Shown piece by piece: positions 42,022 to 51,129 of a stretch of DNA of 64,000 nt. The stretch spans positions 26,470,736 through 26,534,735 of the forward strand of contig NC_056048.1 of the NCBI RefSeq assembly GCF_004379255.2, in the 5' to 3' direction. A program made the translations under genes and the position numbers. Position 1 is the first letter of the stretch. Each line of letters opens with the position of its first letter. Source of the DNA: Salvia splendens (taxonomy: Eukaryota > Streptophyta > Magnoliopsida > Lamiales > Lamiaceae). The notes beneath the pieces are model-generated. The model searched no databases and was not told the DNA's origin. It saw only the letters and a list, made by a program, of their open reading frames with translations.

Positions 42022-42290
42022 TGGTAAGTGGGTTAGATTTATATTTCGATTCACTCTTTTCCTTTGGTGATGAAGGTCGTACTCCTCCCGCCCAAATCGA
42101 CGTCCTCGATTGGTGGGGAGCACACGAGAAAGATTTTCTCATACTTGCATCAATGGCCAAGGAGATTTTTTCGGTTCCGGCTTCCACTGTCATCGTCGAG
42201 TCCGCTTTCAGTGTTGGATCACGTATGTTGGATGAATCAAGAAGTAAGCTCTCCACGAAAAATATGGAAGGCGTGATGTTACTTGATGAT
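42022..42290 (+). pseudogene. hAT transposase remnant (dimerisation domain)
   Basis: The frame reads VLDWWGAHEKDFLILASMAKEIFSVPASTVIVESAFSVGSRMLDESRSKLSTKNMEGVMLLDD. This is the C-terminal hAT dimerisation domain (W...FP.L...A...L..P.S....E..FS..G). The upstream catalytic domain is absent; upstream sequence is AT-rich MITE and spacer. The stop falls soon after the domain, as in complete hAT transposases. It is the 3' end of an element whose 3' terminal region probably runs to about 43155. Confidence 0.9.
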
Positions 42291-43155
42291 TGAGCCAAAG
42301 CTGACGTCAGAGAACAAGAAAATGATTGGGATGATCGTCAGGAGGAATCATAAGAAGAATTCACCGGGGATGAATCGTAGGCCAACCGTCAACCGCCGGC
42401 CAAGCAAGCCAAATAGGTAAGTAAGATAAGAAAACTACGTGGGCTTTGATTCCCTAATGCAAATGAGCATTGAGGATACGTATGCACCTCAAAATTTAAG
42501 TTGAGCTCAAGTCTTTTTTTCCTTTATTTCTTTTTTTTTCATTTGTTTCTACTTTAAAATATGCAAATACAATTAAATAATTGTATTTGTATATACGCTA
42601 GTCGGTTAAGTAGATTTCTCTATAAGGCTAAATCCGGGAAACTTTTGACAATTCTACTATAATTATTGATTGTTAGACCAAACTCAACATTTAAGGTTGA
42701 ATTGCTAAAGGTGTCATCAATTTAGTTATGTAGAAACATCTCCTTCACCGACTAAGAGTATATATACTTATAAATTTATTGTTCAGAACTTCAAGTCTTT
42801 TTTGTAATTTGTAATTAGCTTCATTGTAGACTAGTAGTGTCGTTTTATTTAAATATTTTATTTAAGACTTCAAGTTTTTTGTGATTTATAATTGTTGTAA
42901 CTTGTAATCTCAATAAAATTACAATTTTCATCGTGATTTTTTGAATTTTATTTACGCACATTTCATAGATAAATAAATAAGAAAATACAAAAAAAAAATT
43001 ACGAACCACCGAACTGGCCCGGAACCGGTGGTTTCGGTAAAAAACCGGTGGTTTTTTGAACCGGAACCCTTGGCGGGCCGATTCTGGTTCATGAAAATGT
43101 TGAACCGTGAACCGCCGGTTCCGAACCGGAACCGGCGGTATTTGAACCGTGTGCA
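42291..43155 (+). mobile_element. 3' region of the hAT element, CGGTTC-rich end
   Basis: Downstream of the transposase tail comes AT-rich sequence and then, at 43005-43145, dense ACCGG/CCGGT motifs (AACCGGTGGTTTCGG, GAACCGCCGGTTCCG), the subterminal repeats typical of some plant hAT elements. It ends near TTTGAACCGTGTGCATGCCTA. The region 42760-43150 is repeated in inverted orientation at 43705-44130. The exact terminus and TSD are not certain. Confidence 0.6.
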
Positions 43156-43704
43156 TGCCTACACACGAGTGTAGGCAGTAATGGAAGTTAAGGTCATCCA
43201 TTCTTCCATGTGACAGCCATCAGTGTTGGCAAAGTAAGCAGCCCTTCTACGCTCCTCTAGTCTACCTAGGCTAAACTGGATTAGTTCAGAACCACTTACA
43301 CTGTTTAAAAACAGATGTTGTGACCGGTGTCTTTGACCGAATAGGAGAAAGTGATCCAATTGGTCGAAAGGGTATTATCCAAAAAATTAATACAATTATT
43401 TTACTAAGTCCCAATTTCCAAAAAACATAGAATAACTTGACTCATGAAATAAATGACTAACCTGAGGTAACGACAGACGTACGCAGTGGTGAGTGGCAAC
43501 GGAGACGACTCTCGAAATCTTGAAGAAGGGTGAGTGAACAAAGTTTTAAAATGCCGAGAGATTTGGAAACGAGAAAGTATAAATAAATCAATAGCTGCAT
43601 TATTTTGGAGTGTTGCAAACATGCAGTAAAGGAAAGAAAACAAAACAATATTCCTTCACCAAAATAGCCAAGCTTGGGCTGCACAATATGAAAGAGAAAC
43701 ACGG
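43156..43704 (-). other. Single-copy-like spacer between inverted hAT ends
   Basis: On the minus strand, 43340-43160 reads SGSELIQFSLGRLEERRRAAYFANTDGCHMEEWMTLTSITAYTR, which has protein-like composition but is not recognised. Farther upstream, at about 43465, a GT donor follows an open stretch. This may be an exon of a gene broken by the transposons, or chance. No gene is called. Confidence 0.3.
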
Positions 43705-44130
43705 ACATGCACATGGTTCAAAAACAGCCGGTTCCGAAACATTTTCATGAACCGGAACCGGCCCGCCAAGGGTTTCGGCGGTTCCGGTTCCAGTTCAAAA
43801 AACCGCCGGTTCATGGGGCTGTTCAAAACTGCCGGTTTTTGGTCGAAACCACCGGTTCGGCGGTTCGTATTTTTTTTTACATTTTCTTATTTATTTATCT
43901 ATGAAATGTGCGTAAATAAAATTAAAAAAATCACGATGAAAATTACAATTTTATTGAGATTACAAGTTAAAACAATTACAAATCACAAACATCTTGAAGT
44001 ATTAAACAAAAAATTTAAATACAACGACACTAGTAGTCTATAACAAAGCTAATTACAAATTACAAAAAAGGCTTGAAGTTCTAAACAATAAATTTATAAG
44101 TTCTAAACAAAAAAGGCTTAAATTTACCTA
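43705..44130 (-). mobile_element. Inverted hAT 3' end (second copy)
   Basis: This is the reverse complement of 42760-43150 over its length: ACATGCACATGGTTCAAA, CCGGTTCCG repeats, CATTTTCATGAACCGG, TTATTTATCTATGAAATGTG and TTACAATTTTATTGAGATTACAAGTT. It carries no transposase. It is either a solo 3' end of a second insertion or one arm of a larger foldback structure. Confidence 0.7.
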
Positions 44131-45431
44131 TATGTCATTGTGTTCTATAAAGAGTTTTAATCTTTATGAAATCCCAAATAATGAATTGGGTTTGTCGTGC
44201 CCGTGTATATCTTATAATATCCAGTTGATTTATAATGTGAATATAATCTTCATGTTTCCTTTGGTGATGTGGTGCTCTCTTTTATTTACATGTGAAATAG
44301 AACAATGTTACAACTCTATCCACAAATATCTCAACTCCATTAAAAACCATAAGAAATGGAGTATTTAGTTTTAAACCACTTATCTATCACATTGTCATAT
44401 TTGGTCCTTCGCTTTCGGTCAATTCTGGAATTGAATCTGCAAACCAGTTTACATTTTCGAGTTATATGCATGCATATTTGCACAATTCTAATCGAAAATT
44501 TAGACATGCAAATCGTAATAATTATAATGAATGTTGTTTCTACTGAAGCAGTTGAAATAAGAAACATTAGACAATTTAGTAACTGTAATCGATGAACTTT
44601 AAATTTGATGTTTACCTTGGACTGAAAATCGTTTGATTTTTCCCCATCTTCTGTTCGTCTTTTATCATCGGTCACCAGACTTGGCACTGGGTAGTTGGAT
44701 TTTGAGGTTGTGTTTGTTGATCGGGAAATTTTGAATACCGATTTGTGATTTTTGATGGCGATCTTGTGGGTCGGAGCAGAAGTCGAGCTTTATCCAAAAA
44801 GGACATACTACTATTCATTATATTCGACCCCACGAAATTCATATCCTGGTCCGTCATTGTTTCCAAGAATGATGGAGTGTTATTTTTCTCCCTATTCAAA
44901 ACCACGAATTTTGAGATTAAAGTATCAAGGGATACGAATATTTATAAGGTTTGTCCTAATTCTCTTTCCTGTTTCTCATCTTATTTATATAGCTATTAGT
45001 ATATTTTTTGAAAAACTTATAATTTTTTAAATAATTAATTTTATTTTGTAGAACACTTTTTATTCATTCATTAAATTATACAGGAATGTCATTAATTCAA
45101 AGAATGATCTTCAATTGAATCAAAGTTTTATCCTTATTCAATATGGACATTTGAAAAATATTTATTTTTATTTTATGTATGAGTGTCAAATGCGAAAGGA
45201 AAAATTAATTTATTAAAAGATTGCTAGTGGAAATTGGGATCTAACTTATTAAAAATATAAATTTATCATAAATAGTTATAGACTAGTTTTGATTAACAAT
45301 TAAAGGGCGTGTATACTTTCCATGTTCCCATTTTCAATTAGACATAAATACAAAGAAAATAGATATTTCCCTTGTTTATGTTGTGTGAAGTTAAAAAAAA
45401 GGGTCGTATCTCGTGTCTTCGATTTTCCTGC
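44131..45431. other. Intergenic, TE debris
   Basis: No gene is supported. The right edge of one repeat is visible at about 44859, where CTGGTCCGTCATTG is the reverse complement of the element end at 5073. The following kilobase is AT-rich with no recognised feature. Confidence 0.4.
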
Positions 45432-46191
45432 GACTAAAGGCCCATTTTGGTCCTTAACATATTGCGATTTTTTTATTTTGGTAAAAAACATTATCTTTTG
45501 AATTATTCGGTCCATCGCAAATAAAAACGAGCCACATTTGGTCCATTTTAGAACGTTTCGTCAAAAATTTGACGGAAACCCTAAGGTGGAAACTAAATTC
45601 TCGCAATATGTTGACGTGGTAGACGCCGATGTAGGTGGAATCGACGAGATTCCCCAAATAAACAGCTAGGGTTTGGTTTGTGGAGAGCAGAGAAGAGTAC
45701 CTCGTGACGTCCTTCTTCACCGTCCAGATAATGCCGGCGGCGGATGGCTCGACGGTGCAGCTGCGGAGGCCTTCGGCGCCGCCGAAGATGCGATCGAATT
45801 GTCTACCCTTGCACGTCGCCGTCCACTCGAGGACGATTTTGGCGGAGCTTGGGGAGGGGCAGTGCGGCGGCGGGGTGTAGGCAGCGAGGACCGGCGACTG
45901 GTCGTAGGTGAAGGAGAAATCGTGCTGAAGAAGGAGGTAGGAGCATGGTGCGGTGGCAGGGAGCTGGATTGGTTTGGTGAGGGAGGAGGAGGACCGAAGG
46001 TGATGGTACGGCGGAGCTTGGCGGCGGAGATGCTGGAGGGGGGAATTTCCGTCAAATTTTTTACGGAACCGTCCAGAATGAACCAAATGTGACCCGTTTT
46101 TATTTGTGAGGGACCGAATAATTCAAAAGATAATGTTTTGGACCAAAATAAAAAATCGTAATATGTTAAGTATCAAAATGAGCCTTTACTC
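45432..46191. mobile_element. Pack-MULE (Mutator-like element carrying a gene fragment)
   Basis: Long terminal inverted repeats of about 130-140 bp start GACTAAAGGCCCATTTTGGT and end ATGAGCCTTTACTC (inner matches: TTAACATATT.CGATTTTTTATTTTGGT, TTTTGAATTATTCGGTCC, AATAAAAACG and AAATTTGACGGAAA). Both sides carry the identical 9-bp TSD TTTTCCTGC (45423-45431, 46192-46200), the hallmark of MULEs. The roughly 470-bp interior is GC-rich and derives from a host gene. No mudrA transposase is present. Confidence 0.95.
45585..46030 (-). pseudogene. Captured fragment of a peptide-N-glycanase A (PNGase A) gene
   Basis: The minus-strand frame contains CSYLLLQHDFSFTYDQSPVLAAYTPP, KIVLEWTATCKGRQFDRIFG, LRSCTVEPSAAGIIWTVKKDVTRY and TLAVYLGNLVDSTYIGVYHVN. 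These are consecutive conserved blocks of the N-terminal half of plant PNGase A (a secreted amidase that releases N-glycans). About five residues are missing after RIFG. Start codon, signal peptide and C-terminal half are absent. It is an exon fragment without introns, carried inside a MULE. An open frame spans the whole capture, so a chimeric transcript is conceivable, but no promoter is evident. Confidence 0.9.
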
Positions 46192-46200
46192 TTTTCCTGC

Positions 46201-46700
46201 TTATTTAATTGCTGCTAACATATTCATATATGTCAATAATGTGCTAAAATTAGAAAAAAGGCAACGAAAAGCAGAAAATAAGGGAAAATAGAAAATGGAT
46301 CAAATTAGCATCAATATAAACCAAATAAAAAAGATAGAGCAACATCAAAAGTGTGACATTACCTCCGATGTCATAACATAAGATGTTGTATGATTATATA
46401 CAAATCAAGCTCCACTTTTTTTTTCAAATAAGAAATTAATGCACATCTTCGCATACACAAGTTGCAACATTTATTCACCACAATTCTTGAAATGTAAAAG
46501 GCAAAAGTGACATGACACAGCTCGACACTTGTTCCTCTCAAGAACTCATTTTCAAAATCACATTTGAGAGCTCTCATAGTCTCATATACATTCTTCCGTT
46601 ACAGTAATTTCACAGGATTATTCAATCAATTCAGAGAAGCCATCCTTGAGCACAACCTCAAACAACTGCTTCTACATCAAGAATCACCAATCTTCCCTAA
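46201..46700. other. Spacer downstream of the RING gene
   Basis: No gene. The part near 46700-46848 would be 3' UTR of the minus-strand RING gene. The rest is AT-rich with no recognised repeat. Confidence 0.45.
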
Positions 46701-46734
46701 CTCTTCTCATTCACTTCAAACTCAAAGCTCTACC

Positions 46735-47045
46735 TCATCTACCTGTGGAGTTAAAACCCGATGACAACGAACCACTCCTCCGACTAATCCTACGTGTAGA
46801 CGTGGAAAATCCACTTCTCCCAAAACATGAAGCCTGTTAACAACCTCCTCAATGCTCCCCTACTCGTTGAAACGCCTCATCTGCAGCTCTTGCTCGTCGT
46901 ATATGTGGAGAGCTAAAAACAGATGACAACGACCCACTCCACCGACTAATCCTAGGTGTAGAAGTGGAAGATCCACTTCTCCCAAAACAAGACATGAAGC
47001 CAGTTAACAGCCTCCTCAATCCTCCCCTGTTCCTCGAAACGCTAC
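46735..47045. repeat. Tandem duplication at the 3' end of the RING gene
   Basis: Two diverged copies of about 150-155 bp (about 46735-46878 and 46905-47045) share GATGACAACGA, CGACTAATCCTA, GTGTAGA.GTGGAA, ATCCACTTCTCCCAAAACA, GTTAACA.CCTCCTCAAT and CTCCCCT. The stop codon of the RING frame (46849) lies in the left copy, so the C-terminus of the protein is encoded by duplicated DNA. Confidence 0.85.
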
Positions 47046-47991
47046 CTCTAGAACTCCAAGAAACCCTCCTCGGCATCCCATTGTTATTGAACCCGCCATC
47101 CATCTCCGTGTAAACAACAGGAAGCTCGCCTCTCCCCCCTCCGGAAAACCGCCCCACTGCAAAACCACCCCCGGGCAATCTCCATATCGTCATCCCCACC
47201 GTCTCATCCTCACCTCCCACCTCGTTCCCTCCTCCTCTATTCGCGTCCGCACCACCATTCCCGTTCTCATTATCCTCAGCTGTCAGCTCGTGCCTACACA
47301 CGGGGCACGAATTCCTCAACGACAGCCACGGTAGAATGCAGTCCTGATGGTACAGATGACTGCAGGGCATCTCGCGGGCATTGCTCCCCAGCTCAAACGC
47401 CTCCTTGCAGACCGCGCAGTGCGATTCAATCGCAATGTGGCGATCGATTATAGACACGGTTGGCATAGACTCGATGGCGGCCTTCGATGCGGGAGGATTG
47501 CTGTCGATTCTCCCCGTCCCGTTCGCCTCAATTTGCGATAGCTGATCCAGGAGCCTGTCGAAACCCGAACCGAGCAAAAACTCCGACATAGTCGCCGGTA
47601 GCGGCCGCAACCCCGACCCCGCTCTGTCGTCGTAATACAGCTCAAACCCTCCCCCACCGCCTCCAGCTCCAGCTCCGCCATCGCTGGCGCCACCACGGAG
47701 AAGGATGACAGGATTAAACGGCGATCGATCGCCTCCATTTCTGCGGCTCCTTCGCAGCCTAGGGCTCGATACGGACGCCGGCCCTGGAATAGGGCATGGC
47801 TCAGGCGCCTGCATCATGTACATAGCCGCGGCGGGGAAGCGGCGTTGCCTGGAGTCGGAAATTGAAGACGGCGGGGGCGGAGCTTCGACCTCTTCGACGA
47901 ATCCGGAGCTGCAATCGGGGCAATCGATGGATTCCGGATTCCAAGCCCTAAGGAAGCGGTTGCATCTGTGACACCAGTATGTGGAAGACAT
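46849..47991 (-). CDS. RING-H2 E3 ubiquitin ligase with DUF1117 (RDUF-like)
   Basis: An intronless frame of 380 codons. Residues 5-30 form an N-terminal zinc ribbon (WCHRCNRFLRAW, then CPDC; Cys 7, 10, 24, 27). A Gly/Ser-rich low-complexity stretch follows. The RING-H2 finger spans 191-231 (C-X2-C-X14-C-X-H-X2-H-X2-C-X10-C-X2-C), with all eight ligands and the conserved Trp for E2 binding. Residues about 258-345 match DUF1117 (MTIWRLPGGGFAVGRF, LPVVYTEMDGGFN). This architecture is that of Arabidopsis RDUF1/RDUF2, cytosolic and nuclear ligases in abscisic-acid and drought responses. The start Met fits the family N-terminus. Because the 3' end is duplicated, the last 40 or so residues may differ from orthologues. 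Its target is unknown. Confidence 0.93.
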   Translation of the reverse strand: MSSTYWCHRCNRFLRAWNPESIDCPDCSSGFVEEVEAPPPPSSISDSRQRRFPAAAMYMMQAPEPCPIPGPASVSSPRLRRSRRNGGDRSPFNPVILLRGGASDGGAGAGGGGGGFELYYDDRAGSGLRPLPATMSEFLLGSGFDRLLDQLSQIEANGTGRIDSNPPASKAAIESMPTVSIIDRHIAIESHCAVCKEAFELGSNAREMPCSHLYHQDCILPWLSLRNSCPVCRHELTAEDNENGNGGADANRGGGNEVGGEDETVGMTIWRLPGGGFAVGRFSGGGRGELPVVYTEMDGGFNNNGMPRRVSWSSRGSVSRNRGGLRRLLTGFMSCFGRSGSSTSTPRISRWSGSLSSVFSSPHIRRARAADEAFQRVGEH

Positions 47992-49384
47992 GGAAATTAA
48001 TTCGATCTTCTTCTTGAATTACAGAGAAAACAAGAAATGTATGAATCCGATTTTGGATCAGAGCAGATTTTGAATAATTGGGGAAAATCGATGAGTGCGT
48101 GTGTGTGTGAATTGGGGATCAAGAAAATTAGGCATTATATTGGTGAGGGTTATGAGTGGGAATAACTCCGAGGGCGAAGGGTAAAATTGGAAAAGCGTGT
48201 GGAGTTGATTGAGATGCAGCGTGAATTCAACGCTGGGAATTAAACTGTTGACCTGACGGCGTTGAATGAGACGTTAGTGGGAATTAACTGTGCCATTTAA
48301 ACTAGGGTAAATTGCGGAAAAATCAAATTTTGATTTGCAGCTTTAAAATTAATTGAAAACTACTATAAATTTGGATTTATGTACAATCATCTAATGTAAA
48401 TGGTTTTAATTAAATTGTACCGATATGACAACCGCCAAAATAAAGTTGATGTGTTGAATGATAGTAGTAGTATTTTATTCATAGAAACAATAGTATTTCA
48501 TCGGTCCAATGTTACTTTTTTTTTTTAAATTGCAATTCATTACTAATACTCCATTATAATGTAATTAAATTAATATTTAAATGTAATAAAAGATCACTTA
48601 AAAATCTATATAATTTAACTCTAGTATATTAATTAAATATTAAAATTCTTACTTAAAATATAACTAGTGTGAATAATATGAGATCGATGTTTTTTTTAAA
48701 ACAGTATTTCAAACATTATACTAAGATAAACTAAAATTTGATCACATTTAACGGGCTTTTGATAATTTGTTCTTAAATTAGTACTTTGAGTTTTCCTTTT
48801 CATTTAAATTCAATTTAGCTACATTTATATATTGAAATTACATAATTTAATTTTGATGGTTCATACTTCATTGTCGGCACGGTTGCAATTATACAAATTT
48901 AAGTTTATATCTAGTGTTATTGTTCTAGAAGTAGAGTTGATACTACGTTCTTTAACATGAACGGATTAGGAAAACCGAAAATTTTCCGATTATATTTAAG
49001 TTCTTAAGCATTTTTATAATTTCTAGTCAGTTTTAAAATTTATAATTGTAAGTCACACATAGAGGTGTCAATTCAATACGAACCTCATGGAAGACCCGAT
49101 TAACCTGCTAAAATTGGAGGATTAGGCCTGAAAAATTGCAACCCAATTAGAAATCAGGCTAATCGGGCCTACTTATTTTTCATAAAAAAATTTAAAACAA
49201 TGGTTTGGTGTTTATTTAAAATAAAATTAACAAAATTATATACCCTTAATACCGTACAATATCTTTTTCATGAATATATATCAGATTTTCTATAAAAACA
49301 TTCTCTGTGCCTCAGAAAATACAGGTTAGGTAATTATTTTTCAGAAACTCAAACTTTTTTAATTACGAAAACTTGAAATTATTA
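47992..49384. other. RING gene 5' flank and AT-rich intergenic DNA
   Basis: The first roughly 200 bp upstream of the RING start hold the 5' UTR and promoter; GGCATTATATTGG at 48131 is AT-rich but not a clear TATA box. From 48300 to 49380 there is only AT-rich spacer with no recognised gene. Confidence 0.45.
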
Positions 49385-51129
49385 GGCCATCCACAATAGA
49401 AATAGCCCAGCCATAGCCTAGCCACTGCCACATCATCTGCACTAAAAATCCTTCTGCCACATCATCAAAACAAGCAAATAGCCCAGCAATAGCCCAGCCA
49501 TAGCCTAGCCACATACTATCCACATCACTATTAACAAATATATACAAAATGCAATAATTAACAATAACGCAATATACGAAATTTAATTTACGAGACATAT
49601 ACGGGAAAATTCACTAATATTAATAAAATTTAAAAAGTACATAATTAAAAAAAATTACATTAATTAAATTTACAAATGAAAATTTAAAATAACATTACAA
49701 CTTAAAGTTAAAAAATAAAAAAAAGACATAATTAAAATCTTAAAAAAATAAAAATGACATAATTTAAAATACAATTTTATAGAAAATCCTTGAATGAGTT
49801 TGTCCCACATCGAAAGTGGAACATAAAACATTCAAGGATATCTCTCTATAAAAGAGAAACATCCTTGAATGAGATTGTCCCACATCGAAAGTTGAACATA
49901 AAACATTCAAGGATTTCTCTCTATAAAAGAGAAACATCCTTGAATGAGTTTGTCCCACATCGAAAGTGGAACATAAAACATTCAAGGATATCTCTCTATA
50001 AAAGAGAAACATCCTTGAATGAGATTGTCCCACATCGAAAGTGGAACATAAAACATTCAAGGATTTCTCTCTATAAAAGAGAAACATCCTTGAATGAGAT
50101 TGTCCCACATCGAAAGTGGAACATAAAACATTTAAGGATATCTCTCTATAAAATAGAGGCAACTAAGAATGAGTTTGTCCCACATCGAAAGTGGAACATA
50201 AAACATTCAAGGATATCTCTCTATAAAAGAGAAACATCCTTGAATGAGATTGTCCCACATTGAAAGTGGAACATAAAACATTCAAGGATATCTCTCTATA
50301 AAAGAGAAACATCCTTGAATGAGATTGTCCCACATCGAAAGTGGAACATAAAACATTCAAGGATTTCTCTCTATAAAAGAGAAACATCCTTGAATGAGAT
50401 TGTCCCACATCGAAAGTGGAACATGAAACATTCAAGGATATCTCTCTATAAAAGAGAAACATCCTTGAATGAGATTGTCCCACATCGAAAGTGGAACATA
50501 AAACATTCAAGGATATCTCTCTATAAAAGAGAAACATCCTTGAATGAGTTTGTCCCACATCGAAAGTGGAACATAAAACATTCATGGATATCTCTCTATA
50601 AAAGAGAAACATCCTTGAATGAGTTTGTCCCACATTGAAAGTGGAACATAAAACATTCAAGGATGTCTCTATAAAATAGAGGCAACCAAGAATGAGTTTG
50701 TCCCACATCGAAAGTGGAACATAAAACATTCAAGGATGTCTCTATAAAAGAGAGACAACCAAGAATGAGTTTCATAAATTCGCAAGCCCATTAAATATAT
50801 ATGGGCTATTACGAATTTCTAGTATAAATTTATTTATAAAAATTGATTTTTATATATAGAAAACAATTTTTATAAATAAATAATATTTTTTTATATTTGA
50901 TTTTTTTTTAAAAAATTCGAATTTCAAAAATTCGAATTAAAAAAAAAATCGCGCTGGGCGATCCGGGCGCTGCAATAGCGCTGAGCGGATCGCCCAGCGC
51001 ACCGCCCAGCGCCACGAAACCGCCCAGCGCTGCGCGGTTTCTCTCTCCAATCGTCCGCTGGGCGGCTGCAATAGACCGCCCAGCGCCGGCGGTCGCTGGG
51101 CGGTCGCTGGGCGCCTATTGTGGATGGTC
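49385..51129. mobile_element. Harbinger-type element (family H1) with internal tandem array
   Basis: The left end GGCCATCCACAATAG and right end CTATTGTGGATGGTC are inverted repeats with one mismatch; TTA lies on both sides. The left 235 bp (ATAGCCCAGC repeats) and the right 190 bp (CCGCCCAGCG-rich) match the MITE at 31621-32166. Between 49620 and 49780 there is AT-rich sequence with ACATAATTAAAATC words like the 3' UTR of the Harbinger transposases at 18180 and 38755. Instead of a transposase, the middle holds a 986-bp tandem array. The total of 1745 bp is three times the length of the MITE. Confidence 0.9.
49785..50770 (+). repeat. 13-unit tandem array with snRNA-type USE and TATA motifs
   Basis: The USE 11-mer GTCCCACATCG (twice GTCCCACATTG) starts at 49802, 49877, 49952, 50027, 50102, 50177, 50252, 50327, 50402, 50477, 50552, 50627 and 50700. 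Eleven successive spacings are exactly 75 bp and the last is 73. In unit 1, TATAAAAG begins at 49847, 34 bp after the USE; this spacing recurs in the 75-bp units. The plant snRNA USE consensus is RTCCCACATCG, and about 33-34 bp to the TATA box is the spacing of RNA polymerase II snRNA promoters. Each unit also has ATCCTTGAATG before and CATTCAAGGAT after the USE. Units differ by few bases. No snRNA sequence follows any unit. The open frames seen on both strands reflect the period of 75 (25 codons) and are not genes. Confidence 0.9.

Noticed and set aside
45454..46086. A complete minus-strand gene of 210 codons
   Set aside because: Its ends lie in MULE inverted repeats. Only the middle matches PNGase A and it lacks both termini, so it is a captured fragment.
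45673..46092. Plus-strand Gly/Arg-rich ORF inside the MULE
   Set aside because: It is the antisense of the captured PNGase A exon; its GC-rich composition alone keeps it open.
49764..50729. Long open frames on both strands across the tandem array
   Set aside because: The unit is 75 bp (25 codons), so any stop-free unit frame repeats indefinitely on both strands. The predicted peptides are pure repeats without family features.
49785..50770. CRISPR-like array
   Set aside because: The repeat period is regular, but the whole unit is repeated with no variable spacers. The DNA is eukaryotic and inside a plant transposon.
49785..50770. True snRNA genes in the array
   Set aside because: After each TATA box only 30 bp remain before the next USE, and no U1, U2, U4, U5 or U6 core sequence was seen.
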